A stretch of 64,000 bases of DNA from Oligoflexus tunisiensis (GCF_001748245.1 NZ_BDFO01000001.1:3995208-4059207), one strand, 5' to 3'. Positions 25,021 to 34,722 are shown, numbered from the stretch's first letter. Notes: generated by a model not told the origin, from the letters alone. Program-made: numbers and translations.

Positions 25021-26184
25021 ATGCTGAAACTGTCTCTGCCGTTGTCTGGTTTGCTTTTCTGCACCAGTCTGAGTGTTTTTGCAGCGCCTGTCCCTGTTGA
25101 AAGTCTGGCCGGACAAACCTTTATCGTGAAAGGTGAAGCGTTTCAAGCCAAGCTAGCGATCACTGAGGATGGTCTGGGCAGAATCTGGCGTCCGGATGGT
25201 TACTCAACTCTGAAGTGGACTGCGGAGGGTGATGTTCTGGTCGCCACTCTTGATACTCCACTCGAAAGCCCCTATCAAAGTGCGGATGCTCAAGGCAATC
25301 CGGTGATGGGTGTCACCCGATTGGAAAGTCTCAGCTTCTCGTTTGAAGAAGGCCAGGCGATCGTCGCGGATGTGACGGAAACCTATCGCGACATCTTCCC
25401 GGCGGAATCAGGAATTCCGGAAGCCATCCAGGAATATGAAAATCTGGATCTGCCTTTCGTCAATTACACCAGCCTGAAACCCTTGACACCGGCAGCCGGC
25501 ACCGTACTGGCTCTGCCCTTGAGCGGTGATCAATCCGCGATCATCAAGGTCTCCGATGCCACCCAGGCTATTCTGGTGGAAGATCCCTTGAACAAGGCTC
25601 CTGCCACCTTCGGCGTGAGCATCGCCGATAGCCTTGTGCTGAATCTTTCGGAAACCAGTTCGATTCGTTACACCATTATTGAAGATCAGGGTTTGAGTGC
25701 CCTCCTCCTGGCTGAAGTGAAAGCGGAGGGTCAGGAATCGATCTTCATTTCGGCGGGCGGCATTGTCGATGAAGCTGTGTATCAGACGCCAGCTTCGGCT
25801 GCGGAATTCACAGGAACCTATACCATTCCTGAATTCGCCGACACCCAGTACATCTTTGACGCCAACGGTGTCGCACGGGTGGTCGCCACTCTTCCGGATG
25901 GAACCGTCGATGAATTTGTGCTGACCTGGGGCGAGCAGGCTGGACTGATTTTTGGCAACCGCTGGACCCAGATGAGTGCCGATCAGGTTCCTACTCCCGT
26001 TCTTGACCCTGCTATTGCCCTCGCCTGCCAGGCCGGGACCGCCAGCTGCGAGATCGCCCAGACACGGACTTACAAAATTCTCGCCAAAACCGGCGATCAG
26101 TTGATGGTTCTGCGGGTCCTGGATCAAAAAGTGGAGAACGGGATCAGCTCGTGGATCCACGTCTTTAACAAAGTCGCAAGGTAA
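25021..26184 (+). CDS. Secreted beta-rich protein of unknown function
   Basis: A 387-residue exported protein. The ATG at 25021 follows GAGGAG; the frame is open six codons upstream. A classical signal peptide ends near SVFAAP. The mature protein is low in charge, rich in Gly, Thr, Ser and Val, with repeated strand-turn patterns: FIVKGEAFQAKLAITEDGLG, TLDTPLESPYQSADAQG, FTGTYTIPEFADTQYIFDANG, FDANGVARVVATLPDGTVDEFVLTW (shortened here as FDANGVARVV, LPDGTVDEFVLTW). Two cysteines (CQAG, ASCEI) could pair. No family recognised. A strong rho-independent terminator follows, so it is probably monocistronic. Confidence 0.75.
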   Translation: MLKLSLPLSGLLFCTSLSVFAAPVPVESLAGQTFIVKGEAFQAKLAITEDGLGRIWRPDGYSTLKWTAEGDVLVATLDTPLESPYQSADAQGNPVMGVTRLESLSFSFEEGQAIVADVTETYRDIFPAESGIPEAIQEYENLDLPFVNYTSLKPLTPAAGTVLALPLSGDQSAIIKVSDATQAILVEDPLNKAPATFGVSIADSLVLNLSETSSIRYTIIEDQGLSALLLAEVKAEGQESIFISAGGIVDEAVYQTPASAAEFTGTYTIPEFADTQYIFDANGVARVVATLPDGTVDEFVLTWGEQAGLIFGNRWTQMSADQVPTPVLDPAIALACQAGTASCEIAQTRTYKILAKTGDQLMVLRVLDQKVENGISSWIHVFNKVAR

Positions 26185-26228
26185 TCATCACTCGATCCAC
26201 CTCCGGGTGGATCCTGGAATCGCCACAG

Positions 26229-26260
26229 GCCCCGATGGGATCGACCGTCGGGGCTTTTTT
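26229..26260 (+). terminator. Rho-independent terminator
   Basis: A ten-base stem (GCCCCGATGG at 26229-26238 with CCGTCGGGGC at 26245-26254, one wobble), loop GATCGA, then six Ts. It ends the gene at 25021-26184. Confidence 0.9.
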
Positions 26261-26325
26261 ATTGCACCGGTCCAGGTGGTGAATTACAAGTAAAAGCCCG
26301 ACTTTGACCTTCCAGGAGCAGGGAG

Positions 26326-29300
26326 ATGGTTTTGCGTCACTTACCCAACAGGCAATGGACGCGGGCGTGTTCGCACATGCGCCATTTTTTCTTTTCCTAT
26401 CTCATGCTTGCTCTTTGCCTGGGTGCCACCCTCATCCTTTGGATCATGTCCCGACAAACCGTGGAACGTGAGGCCAGTGTTCGCTTTGAAACACGAACCA
26501 ACGAAATCGCGGACGCGATTGAAATGCGCATGCGTACTTATGTGCAGACACTCTATCAGACCCGGGGCTTTTTTCAGACTCGCGGCATACCCAGCCGTCA
26601 GGAATTCAGCACCTATATCCAGAGTGTGGACATCACAAGCAACTATCCGGGCATCCAGGGCATCGGTTTCACGCTGCGCATTCCCAAGGAGGAGCTGGCC
26701 GCGCATGTCGCAGCGATGCGGGCGACGGATGGGCAATATGATATTGAACCGATGGACGACCGTCCTGAGTATCATTCGATCATTCTCCTCGAACCTTTTG
26801 ATTGGCGGAATCAGCGGGCCTTTGGCTACGACATGCATACGAATCCCGTGCGACGTGAGGCCATGGACAAGGCCCGCGATTCAGGGCTGCCGTATGCCAC
26901 GGAAATGGTCACGCTCGTGCAGGAGACCCGGACCGATCGCCAGCCTGGTTTTCTGATTTACCTCCCTCTTTATGAAACGGAAGTGGCTCCCGAGACGCTG
27001 GAGGAGCGCCAGGATACGCTGCTCGGATTTGTTTACAGCCCTTTCCGTTCCCATGACTTTTTCACCGGCATTTTTGGCGAACCGCACGCGGGCATGGAGG
27101 TGGACTTTGAAGTCTTCGATGGCACCGGCATCAGGTCCGATACTTTGCTCTATGATCGGAACGGGATCTTCGAAGCTCTGACGGAACGGGAGTTTTATCT
27201 GGACAAGGCCGTTCCGCTGAAGATCCCCGGCCGGACCTGGACTCTTTACGTGCACTCGCTGCCAGCCTTCAAGGCGATCATCGCCAACCAGGTTCCGCAC
27301 TATGTTTTGGGCGTCGGCATCCTTTTGAGTCTGCTCGTCTTCATTCTCTTCCTCGGTCATTCCATGAAGGTGAGGAATGAACGTCTGCTGCTCGCCGAGG
27401 CTCAGCGTGAACTGGCCGAACGGCGCCGCACGGAAGCGGAATTGCGCAACAGCGAGGAGCGCTATCGCGTGCTGACAGAAACCACCACGCATGGAGTCTG
27501 GACGGCGACGCCTGATGGAGTCATGACCTATATCAATCGCTGGTGGCAAAAATATACCGGGCTGGCCAGGTCGGTGAACCTGCGGGAGGATTGGGAGTCG
27601 GTCGTGCATCCCGCGCATCATCAAAGGCTGAAGGACTGGCTCGCGACCTCGGACGCCAAAAATATCGGCGAAATTGAGATTCCGTTTCGCCGGGCCGAGG
27701 ACGGCAGCTATCGCTGGCATCTGGCGCGACGTTCCCCGGTGCTCGACGCCGCGAACCAGGTGATGCAGTGGGTGACGGTGGCGATCGACATTCATCGCTT
27801 GAAGGAGCTGGAGGAGGAACGCCGGGCGCGGGAGGAGGAACTTCGTATCATCACCGATGCCCTGCCCGCTTTAATATCCTATACCGATGCCGAGCAAACC
27901 TTGCGCTTCCTCAACGCTGAGTATGAACGCTGGTTCGGGCGCTCCCTTTCCACCATGCAGGGCCTGCCGATTGATAAGCTCTGGTCGGCGTTCCTGACCA
28001 ATCCCGAAGAGGAAAAACACTACCGGGATGCGGCCATGAAGGGACAAAGGGTCAGCTTTGAAACCGTCCTGGAACACAGTGATGGCAGTCTCAGGCCCAG
28101 CAACATCACCTATGTGCCGCGTTTCAAGCCGGATGGCATCAGCACGGACGGTTTTTTTGCGTTGATCACCGACCTCTCCCGCATTCGGAAAATGGAAGAG
28201 GAGCTGCAGGTCAATCAGGAGCGCCTTGAACTCGTCACGCATTCGGTCAATCTCGGCCTTTGGTTCTGTGATCTCCCCTTTCGCAAACTGATTTGGAATA
28301 CCTGGGTCAAGGAGCACTTCTGGCTTCCACACGATACCGAGGTCACCATTGAACTCTTTCTGCAGCGACTGCATCCCGAGGATCGGAAAAAAACCCGGCG
28401 CGGGATCGCCCACACTCTGCTCCATCGCAGTCCCTTTGATATGGAATTCCGCACAGTCAATCCCGAGACCGGCGCCATCAAATGGATTCGGGCCATCGGT
28501 CGGGCCTTTTATGATGGCCAGGGACAGGCCCAGCGTTTCGATGGAGTTTCCATCGATATCACCGATCAAAAAGCCAAGGAGCACCTGCTCCGCGAACAGA
28601 TGCGGACCACGGAAACGCTCCACAAGATCGGCAGGAGTCTGGCAGCGGAACTGGATCTGCACCGTCTCCTGCAGACCATAACGGATTCCGCAACCGAGGC
28701 CATCCGAGCCGGATTCGGCGCCTTTTTCTATAAAAAGATGAATGAAAAGGACGAGACCATTACACTCTACACACTCAGCGGGGTTCCCCATGAATCCTTT
28801 GCGCCGATGCCGATGCCGATGCCGCGCCACACGAAAATTTTCGAGCCAACCTTTATGGGTCAGGGCATTCTCCGCCTGGGTGATGTGACCCGCGACCCGC
28901 GTTTTGAACAGGATGCTTCTTTCCTTGGTTTCCCTCCGGGGCAACTGCCGGTGCGAAGCTGTCTCGCGGTCCCGGTCAAATCACGCCGTGGCGACGTCAT
29001 GGGCGGTCTTCTCTTCGCGCACGAGGAACCCGACAAATTCAGCGAATCCGACGAGACGCTGGTCGCTGGAATCGCGGTGCAGGCGTCCATTGCCATCGAC
29101 AACGCCGCCCTCTTTCAAAAGGCGGAAAACGAGCTGAACAAGCGGCGGGCTGCCGAAGAAAATTTGCGGACTCTGAATGAAGAGCTGGAAGCCCGCGTGC
29201 GGGATCGAACCGCCCAGCTTCAGGCGGCCAATCATGAACTGGAGGCTTTCGCCTATTCGGTTTCCCATGATTTGCGCGCGCCCTTGCGCGGGATCGATGG

Positions 29301-29919
29301 CTTCACAACCATCCTCGAGAAACACTATGCGGCCAGCCTCGATGAACAGGGGCAGCACTATCTGAAGCGCGTGAAGGACGCCGCAGGTCGCATGTCCCAT
29401 CTGATCGATGACATGCTGAACCTGACCCGCTTGACCCGGCAGGAGATGCAACGCACGCCGATGAATCTGACCGCACTCGCTCAATCCGTGGCTCGATTTC
29501 TGATGGAGTCCGAAGCCCATCGTCAGGTGGAGTTTCGCATTCAGGAGGGCATGCACGTGGTGGCTGACCCGGTGCTCATGCGGGCCGTGCTGGAAAATCT
29601 GATGGGCAATGCCTGGAAATTTACCAGCCAGCGGGTCACTGGAGCCTGGATCGAAGTTGGTTGCGAGCTCAAGGATGGGCAGCCGGTTTATCACGTCAAG
29701 GATAATGGCGCGGGTTTTGATATGGAATATGCGGAGAAGCTGTTTCGACCGTTTCAGCGGCTGCATTCCACGCAGGAGTTTCCCGGTTCCGGTATAGGTC
29801 TGGCCAGTGTGCAGAGGATTATCCATCGACACGGAGGCAAGGTTTGGGCCGAGGGTCACGTGAATCAAGGCGCAGCGTTTTACTTCACTTTGGCCTGTAG
29901 CGAAAGGAATACAGTATGA
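26326..29919 (+). CDS. CHASE-PAS-GAF sensor histidine kinase
   Basis: A 1,197-residue membrane kinase. Order: TM1 (~18-42), periplasmic CHASE domain (~45-320), TM2 (~326-348), three PAS domains (~380-490, 505-630, 640-760), GAF (~780-930), coiled coil, HisKA with His981 in SVSHDLRAP, and HATPase (N box VLENLMGNAWKF, G1 DNGAGFDM, G2 GSGIGLASV). The HisKA/HATPase type is that of phytochrome-like kinases. It overlaps the downstream response-regulator gene by four bases (ATGA), so the pair is coupled. CHASE domains bind small ligands such as cytokinin-like molecules; here the ligand is unknown. Confidence 0.93.
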   Translation: MVLRHLPNRQWTRACSHMRHFFFSYLMLALCLGATLILWIMSRQTVEREASVRFETRTNEIADAIEMRMRTYVQTLYQTRGFFQTRGIPSRQEFSTYIQSVDITSNYPGIQGIGFTLRIPKEELAAHVAAMRATDGQYDIEPMDDRPEYHSIILLEPFDWRNQRAFGYDMHTNPVRREAMDKARDSGLPYATEMVTLVQETRTDRQPGFLIYLPLYETEVAPETLEERQDTLLGFVYSPFRSHDFFTGIFGEPHAGMEVDFEVFDGTGIRSDTLLYDRNGIFEALTEREFYLDKAVPLKIPGRTWTLYVHSLPAFKAIIANQVPHYVLGVGILLSLLVFILFLGHSMKVRNERLLLAEAQRELAERRRTEAELRNSEERYRVLTETTTHGVWTATPDGVMTYINRWWQKYTGLARSVNLREDWESVVHPAHHQRLKDWLATSDAKNIGEIEIPFRRAEDGSYRWHLARRSPVLDAANQVMQWVTVAIDIHRLKELEEERRAREEELRIITDALPALISYTDAEQTLRFLNAEYERWFGRSLSTMQGLPIDKLWSAFLTNPEEEKHYRDAAMKGQRVSFETVLEHSDGSLRPSNITYVPRFKPDGISTDGFFALITDLSRIRKMEEELQVNQERLELVTHSVNLGLWFCDLPFRKLIWNTWVKEHFWLPHDTEVTIELFLQRLHPEDRKKTRRGIAHTLLHRSPFDMEFRTVNPETGAIKWIRAIGRAFYDGQGQAQRFDGVSIDITDQKAKEHLLREQMRTTETLHKIGRSLAAELDLHRLLQTITDSATEAIRAGFGAFFYKKMNEKDETITLYTLSGVPHESFAPMPMPMPRHTKIFEPTFMGQGILRLGDVTRDPRFEQDASFLGFPPGQLPVRSCLAVPVKSRRGDVMGGLLFAHEEPDKFSESDETLVAGIAVQASIAIDNAALFQKAENELNKRRAAEENLRTLNEELEARVRDRTAQLQAANHELEAFAYSVSHDLRAPLRGIDGFTTILEKHYAASLDEQGQHYLKRVKDAAGRMSHLIDDMLNLTRLTRQEMQRTPMNLTALAQSVARFLMESEAHRQVEFRIQEGMHVVADPVLMRAVLENLMGNAWKFTSQRVTGAWIEVGCELKDGQPVYHVKDNGAGFDMEYAEKLFRPFQRLHSTQEFPGSGIGLASVQRIIHRHGGKVWAEGHVNQGAAFYFTLACSERNTV

Positions 29920-30365
29920 GTCAATTTTCTCGAAAGAGCATCCTCCTGGTGGAGGACAATCGAGACGATGAGGAGTTGACTCTCATGGCTTTGCGGGAAA
30001 ATCGATTGCTGAATGAAATTCATGTTGCACGCGACGGGGCCGAGGCTCTGGATTTTCTCCTGGCCCGCGGCATGTATGCCCACCGCAACCCCGCGGACAC
30101 GCCGAATGTTGTGTTGCTTGACCTGAAATTGCCCAAGCTCAGCGGTCTGGATGTCCTGCAGCGCATGCGGGCCCATCATCGGCTCAAACTCGTTCCCGTC
30201 ATAGTTCTGACCACCTCGCTGGAGGAGCGGGATATTTTCACCAGCTACGATTTGGGGGCCAATAGTTATATTCGCAAGCCGGTGGATTTTGGTAATTTTC
30301 TGGAGGCTGTTCGCCAACTTTCGTTATACTGGCTGGTGCTGAATGAGGCGCCTCGTATCGTTTAA
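29916..30365 (+). CDS. Rcp1-type single-domain response regulator
   Basis: A 149-residue receiver with no output domain. The acidic pocket is EDNRDD (Glu/Asp 13-18), the phospho-acceptor is Asp69 in LLDLKLP, and Lys121 in IRKPVDF is the conserved lysine. Its insert-free, RHxxG-like loop (ARGMYAHRNPADTPN) matches the Rcp1/phytochrome-partner group. It starts in the ATGA overlap with the upstream kinase and is followed 15 bases later by a hybrid kinase. It may shuttle phosphate between the two kinases or to a separate Hpt protein. Confidence 0.93.
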   Translation: MSQFSRKSILLVEDNRDDEELTLMALRENRLLNEIHVARDGAEALDFLLARGMYAHRNPADTPNVVLLDLKLPKLSGLDVLQRMRAHHRLKLVPVIVLTTSLEERDIFTSYDLGANSYIRKPVDFGNFLEAVRQLSLYWLVLNEAPRIV

Positions 30366-30380
30366 ACCTGGGAGCCGGGC

Positions 30381-32396
30381 ATGAAAAAATCTCTCAAAGT
30401 CCTGATGATCGAGGATTCTGAGTTGGACAGCGCCCTGTTGACTGCGGCCCTGGAAGACAGTGGTTATGATGTAAGCGTCAGGCGCGTTGAAACGGAAAAG
30501 GAATTGCGGGAGAGCCTGCAGGAAAATTGGGACATTATTCTTTCAGATTACAATTTGCCGACCTTCAGTGGCCTTAAGGCTCTGCAGGTCCTGCGTGACT
30601 CCGGACTCGATATTCCCATTATCATAGTCTCCGGCATCATCGGCGAGGAGCGTGCCGCATCGGTGATCAAGGCTGGTGCCCATGATTTCATCATGAAGGA
30701 CAATCTTTCCCGGCTGGGAGCGGCCGTGGAAATCCAGATCCTTGAATGGAAGGTGCGTGCCGAAAAGCGAAAGTCGGACCGGGCTCTACGGGAGAGCGAA
30801 GAGCGCATGCGGGTCCTTGTGGATGGCATCAAGGACTATGCGATCTTTATGTTGAGCCCGGATGGTTTTATGAAAAGCTGGAACAATGGGGTTCAAAGAA
30901 TTCTGGGTTACAGCGAAGAGGAATTCATCGGCCTGCCCTACGCTTCCATCTTTACGCGCGAGGATCGTGCGACCGGCGTACCCGAGCAGGAGCTCGCGGG
31001 TGCTCTGCGTGATGGCCGTGCGGAGAGCGAGCACTGGTATATTCGCAAGAATGGAACGCCGTTCTGGGTTTCAGGCGTCACCAACGCCCTGCGCGGTGCG
31101 GATGGCGAAATCCTCGGTTTTGCCAGCATCATGCGTGATGAGACCGAGCGCAAGGCCAGTGCGGAGGAAAAGGAAAGACTTTATCACAAGGCGCAGGAAG
31201 CCAATCGCATCAAGGATGAATTTCTAGCGACGCTGTCCCATGAGCTGCGGACGCCCTTGAATGCGATCATCGGTTTTTCCGAGCTTTTGTCGATGGATCA
31301 GCCGGATAGCGAGGACTTTGCGTATTCGCTGGATGCGATCAACCGCAATGCGCAGATTCAGAATCAGTTGATTACCGATCTTTTGGATGTGTCGCGCATC
31401 ATTACCGGGAAGCTTACGTTGGATATGCAGCCCGTATATGTTTCGGATGTCCTGGACGAGGCTCTGGTTTCCGTGCAGCTTGCCGCCCGTTCGAAGAATA
31501 TCAGCATCCGGACGGAGTTCACGCAGGATTGTGAGCCGGTGCTGGGGGATAAATGCCGTCTGCAGCAGGTGTTTTGGAATCTTCTGAACAACGCGGTGAA
31601 ATTCACCCCGAACGATGGCCGAATCACCATCCGCATGACCCGTGTGGACGGCCGTCTGCAGGTGGACGTCGAGGATAATGGCAAGGGCATCGAGCCGGAA
31701 TTTTTACCGTATGTGTTCGAGCGTTTTCGTCAGGAGGATGGTTCGAAAACCCGGCATTTCGGGGGGCTTGGTCTTGGTCTTGCCATTGTGCGGCATATCG
31801 TGGAAGCGCATGGTGGAACGGTGCATGTGGAGAGTGCGGGGAAAAATCAGGGGGCGAAATTTACGATTTGTTTGAATCCCTTGAAAGTTGGCGAGGAGGC
31901 CCAGCCGCTGCCTCATCCCGCGTCTTCGCAGGAGAAACGAGCCCAGACCTCGCATCCCTTTTATTCCGAGGTCCTGCGCGGCCGGCACGTGCTTGTGGTG
32001 GATGATCAGCGGGATGCCCGCGAGCTCATTCGCCGGGTCCTCGATCGGGCCGGTTCCCGGGTGATGGAGGCTGCGTCCGGCGAGGAGGCGTTGCAGTGTA
32101 TCACGGAAGTCCGCCCGGACCTGATCATCTGTGACATTGGCCTACCCGATGAGGATGGCTATAGCGTGATCAAACGCATCCGCCAGCGTATCGACCCGGA
32201 TTTCCAGATCCCATCGATCGCCCTGACCGCTTATGTGCGGGAAGAGGACCGGCATCAGGCGTTTGCGGCGTCGTTTGATATCCATCTCGGGAAGCCCATC
32301 CGTCCCATGGAATTGATCCAGAGCAGTTCCAAGTTACTGCTGAAAACCGAGGCCCTGCGGTCGGCACAGAAGGAAGGGCGAGCCATTCCTATGTAG
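30381..32396 (+). CDS. Hybrid histidine kinase REC-PAS-HisKA-HATPase-REC
   Basis: A 671-residue soluble hybrid kinase. Receiver 1 (1-125) has Asp56 in LSDYNLP; then a PAS domain (~140-265), HisKA with His287 in ATLSHELRTPLNAIIGF, HATPase (N box NLLNNAVKFTP, G1 DNGKGI, G2 GLGLGLAIV), and a second receiver with Asp585 in ICDIGLPDEDG. No membrane helices. A 15-base spacer follows the Rcp1-type gene, so all three genes form an operon and a likely phosphorelay. Neither receiver has an output domain, so the endpoint lies elsewhere. Confidence 0.95.
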   Translation: MKKSLKVLMIEDSELDSALLTAALEDSGYDVSVRRVETEKELRESLQENWDIILSDYNLPTFSGLKALQVLRDSGLDIPIIIVSGIIGEERAASVIKAGAHDFIMKDNLSRLGAAVEIQILEWKVRAEKRKSDRALRESEERMRVLVDGIKDYAIFMLSPDGFMKSWNNGVQRILGYSEEEFIGLPYASIFTREDRATGVPEQELAGALRDGRAESEHWYIRKNGTPFWVSGVTNALRGADGEILGFASIMRDETERKASAEEKERLYHKAQEANRIKDEFLATLSHELRTPLNAIIGFSELLSMDQPDSEDFAYSLDAINRNAQIQNQLITDLLDVSRIITGKLTLDMQPVYVSDVLDEALVSVQLAARSKNISIRTEFTQDCEPVLGDKCRLQQVFWNLLNNAVKFTPNDGRITIRMTRVDGRLQVDVEDNGKGIEPEFLPYVFERFRQEDGSKTRHFGGLGLGLAIVRHIVEAHGGTVHVESAGKNQGAKFTICLNPLKVGEEAQPLPHPASSQEKRAQTSHPFYSEVLRGRHVLVVDDQRDARELIRRVLDRAGSRVMEAASGEEALQCITEVRPDLIICDIGLPDEDGYSVIKRIRQRIDPDFQIPSIALTAYVREEDRHQAFAASFDIHLGKPIRPMELIQSSSKLLLKTEALRSAQKEGRAIPM

Positions 32397-32468
32397 TTTG
32401 TGCGTGGAAATAGCGTGGTGGTGGGGGTTTCCGGGGGGTGGGTTGTTCATTTTCTTCCATTTTGTCCC

Positions 32469-32497
32469 TTGACAAGGGGGCAAAAACTTAATAATTT
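32469..32497 (+). promoter_or_regulatory. Promoter of the tRNA-Val gene
   Basis: TTGACA (32469-32474), 17-base spacer, TAATTT (32492-32497), 20 bases before the mature tRNA 5' end. A good sigma70-type match, correctly spaced. The -35 lies inside a CCCTTG/CAAGGG half-palindrome. Confidence 0.75.
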
Positions 32498-32516
32498 CGC
32501 CTCCTCTACAGATCGT

Positions 32517-32593
32517 GGGGATATAGCTCAGTTGGTTAGAGCGCATGCTTCACACGCATGAGGTCCGCAGTTCGAGTCTGCGTATCCCCACCA
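32517..32593 (+). tRNA. tRNA-Val (anticodon CAC)
   Basis: A 77-base cloverleaf. Acceptor stem GGGGATA (32517-32523) pairs with TATCCCC (32583-32589); D arm GCTC/GAGC; anticodon stem CATGC/GCATG with loop TTCACAC giving anticodon CAC; T arm with TTCGAGT. Discriminator A is followed by an encoded CCA (32591-32593). It reads GUG codons. It stands at the boundary between the core genes and the accessory region, a common integration point. Confidence 0.95.
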
Positions 32594-32668
32594 TTCTTCC
32601 AAAACAAAATCCAATAAAAATCCAAAATAGATAAGTGCCCGCTTCGCGGTCACATGGACTTGTTTTGA

Positions 32669-32684
32669 GCCCGCGTTCGCGGGC
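32669..32684 (+). terminator. Palindromic hairpin downstream of the tRNA
   Basis: GCCCGCGTTCGCGGGC is a perfect palindrome 76 bases after the tRNA. It could end the tRNA transcript. The stretch 32594-32931 otherwise holds no gene I can support. Confidence 0.4.
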
Positions 32685-32931
32685 GTGGGAAAGTGTGTGT
32701 CCCGAGTCCCCGTAAGTTTCCGTCAATACTATTCCGCAGTCCCGCCGGCCTTACCGGCATATTCCGAGGAAAACCTCTGACCTTCTACGAATCCCCTTTA
32801 AAGTAAACCCAGGCATTGCCGCCCCTTGGTTCGGACAGCCTGAAGGTGGGGTTCAATATGAACTTGATATGACAGTTCAGCAGCTCCTCGATTGCGGTAT
32901 ACTGGGGTAGTAAAGCAATAAGGCAACTAAA

Positions 32932-33147
32932 ATGAAAAAATATCTGGCTGTTGACACACAAAGAGGCTACCCAACAGGTTCCGACATGTTCTATGAATGC
33001 CAGCTTTGCGGAATCTCGATCCCTAGTTTCCCCAAAGACTCAATAGGTTGCAAATGCCGGAATATCTTTATTGATGTGGACTATGGTCGGGTTTCGGTAA
33101 AAGATGATAAATCGTTTCGAGTCTACCAACAGAAAGGGAAAATATAA
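32932..33147 (+). CDS. Small CxxC/CxC protein, possible immunity-type
   Basis: A 71-residue protein with four cysteines in a zinc-ribbon-like layout: YECQLCG (CxxC), then GCKCRN (CxC) about 20 residues later, followed by IFIDVDYGRVSVKDDKSF. The second half (NIFIDVDYGR) is a pattern I have seen in small stand-alone proteins encoded in toxin/immunity clusters, but I cannot name a family. The ATG at 32932 has only a weak ribosome site. The surrounding DNA has lower GC than upstream of the tRNA, and it is the first gene of the accessory region. Confidence 0.6.
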   Translation: MKKYLAVDTQRGYPTGSDMFYECQLCGISIPSFPKDSIGCKCRNIFIDVDYGRVSVKDDKSFRVYQQKGKI

Positions 33148-33337
33148 TTCGGGTTAGTGAGCTACGATATAAAGTCCTTACAGCGGCAAATTTTTCATCG
33201 AAACACATGGTGTGCCCGGCCGTGGGACACACGCGACTTGCTTCGATCAAAAGAAACCAATTTGATACTTTTCAGAGTAATTGGTCGTCATACAGCCGTG
33301 TACCCAAGCACTACCTAGAGCTAAGAGACATTAAGCT

Positions 33338-33357
33338 TGAAGTGAAATAGCACTTCA
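33338..33357. other. Hairpin in gene-free stretch 33148-33519
   Basis: TGAAGTG (33338-33344) and CACTTCA (33351-33357) form a seven-base stem with an AAATAG loop. I see no gene in 33148-33519, nor a clear left end for the neighbouring insertion sequence. Confidence 0.35.
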
Positions 33358-33519
33358 CTTAGATCGAGGTTCCAAATGATTGCATGATTTCTCCCCGAGC
33401 TTTTGTCACGACCACGCGAGATAATACGAAACTCGTGAACAGCCCAAACCTTATTAAGGACGAGGGTTTGACGGCGAAAACAACCGACCAGATATGGGTT
33501 TCCGACTGTCATTTCAAGT

Positions 33520-34551
33520 TTAATTCAGCATCTTTTCCCTCACTGTTTTCAGGCCGTCCAGGAATGTCGCCAACGGCGTCCGGCCGAGGCAGATCTTACC
33601 TTGGTGGGTTCGCTCGTTATTGTACTCCGCCAACCGAACGTCAAGGTCAATCTGAAGCTCCTCAAGCGTTTGATAGATCTTTTTCCGAAACGTCACTTGA
33701 TAAAACTCATTGAGAATTGTGCGATGAAATCGCTCGCAGATGCCGCTTGTTTGAGGGTGCCTGACCTTGGTTTTTGTGTGCTCGATGTCACACATCGCAA
33801 GGTATAACTGAAAGTCATGAGAGTCAGGCTTCCCGCAATACTCCGTGCCGCGGTCGGTGAGAATACGAAGTACAGGCGCGTGGTACTGGTCGAAGAAAGG
33901 GATGCCCCTACCGTTCAGAAGATCAGCGGCTGTAATAGGGGTTTTGGTCGTGTAGAGCTTGCAAATAGCGATCTTGGAATAAGTGTCAACGAAGGTCTGC
34001 TGGTAGATCCGACCAACGCACTTGAGGCAGCCGACATAGAAGGTATCCTGGGAGCCCAGGTAGCCAGGGTGCGCAGTCTCGATCTCGCCGAAGGCGACGT
34101 CATCGTCTTTTTTCTTTTCAAGCGCGATCATCTGACTTTCCGTGAGGACGATGCCCTCCTCCTGAACCTTCCTGTCCAATGCCTTCAGGCGATTCTTGAA
34201 GGTTTCCAGATCGGAGCGTACCCAAGCACAACGTACGCCAGCAGCTGAAATGAAGATCCCTCGTTTTCTCAGTTCATTGCTTGCTCGGACTTGGCCAAAG
34301 GCAGGAAATTCCACTGCGATTTGGTTTACAGCGTCTTCAACAGTCTGATCGATTCGATTTTTGTGATTGGCCTTGCGACGGGTCTTTTCTACAAGGTTTT
34401 CGATTCCGCCTTCATCGACAAGCTCACGATAACGGTAGAAAGTATCTCGGGAAAAACCCATGACCTTGCAGGCCTTGGAGACATTTCCCAGCTCTTCGGC
34501 TAAATTTAAAAGACCCATCTTGTTTTTGATCAGTTTCTGAGTAGAATTCAT
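33520..34551 (-). CDS. IS481-type transposase
   Basis: A 343-residue transposase with an N-terminal helix-turn-helix region (NVSKACKVMGFSRDTFYRYRE) and an rve/DDE core. Candidate catalytic residues are Asp in SQDTFYVG, Asp in LTDRGTEYCG and Glu in TSGICERFHRT; the C-terminal RTHQG motif is typical of the IS481/IS3-like integrase core. The protein looks full length and intact. I could not find matching inverted repeats on both sides, so the outer ends of the element are unclear and the left end may be lost. An 11-bp inverted repeat lies just upstream of its start. Confidence 0.88.
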   Translation of the reverse strand: MNSTQKLIKNKMGLLNLAEELGNVSKACKVMGFSRDTFYRYRELVDEGGIENLVEKTRRKANHKNRIDQTVEDAVNQIAVEFPAFGQVRASNELRKRGIFISAAGVRCAWVRSDLETFKNRLKALDRKVQEEGIVLTESQMIALEKKKDDDVAFGEIETAHPGYLGSQDTFYVGCLKCVGRIYQQTFVDTYSKIAICKLYTTKTPITAADLLNGRGIPFFDQYHAPVLRILTDRGTEYCGKPDSHDFQLYLAMCDIEHTKTKVRHPQTSGICERFHRTILNEFYQVTFRKKIYQTLEELQIDLDVRLAEYNNERTHQGKICLGRTPLATFLDGLKTVREKMLN

Positions 34552-34555
34552 CTTA

Positions 34556-34621
34556 AGAGTTACCCCTTACATTTGGATCTTGGCGGATCCATCTGTTTTT
34601 GTTTGTTGCTGGGGTAACTCT
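34556..34621. repeat. 11-bp inverted repeat upstream of the transposase
   Basis: AGAGTTACCCC (34556-34566) and GGGGTAACTCT (34611-34621) are perfect inverted copies 44 bases apart. They may be the right end of the IS481-type element or a regulatory hairpin over its promoter. No third copy is found near 33,500. Confidence 0.6.
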
Positions 34622-34722
34622 ACCAATTTCTTCAGTATGTTGTCAGATCAAGTCGTGGCTTTTACAAATAGGCATTCTCGATGAGAAAATAAAAATCTAC
34701 AAAGATTACTTCAGCTGCAACT

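Noticed and set aside
32594-32931. Attachment site duplicated from the tRNA 3' end
   Set aside because: No second copy of the tRNA 3' sequence and no integrase gene in the window, although the position at an accessory boundary is suggestive.
33148-33519. Left end of the IS481-type element
   Set aside because: No sequence in this stretch matches the right-side repeat, so I cannot place an end.
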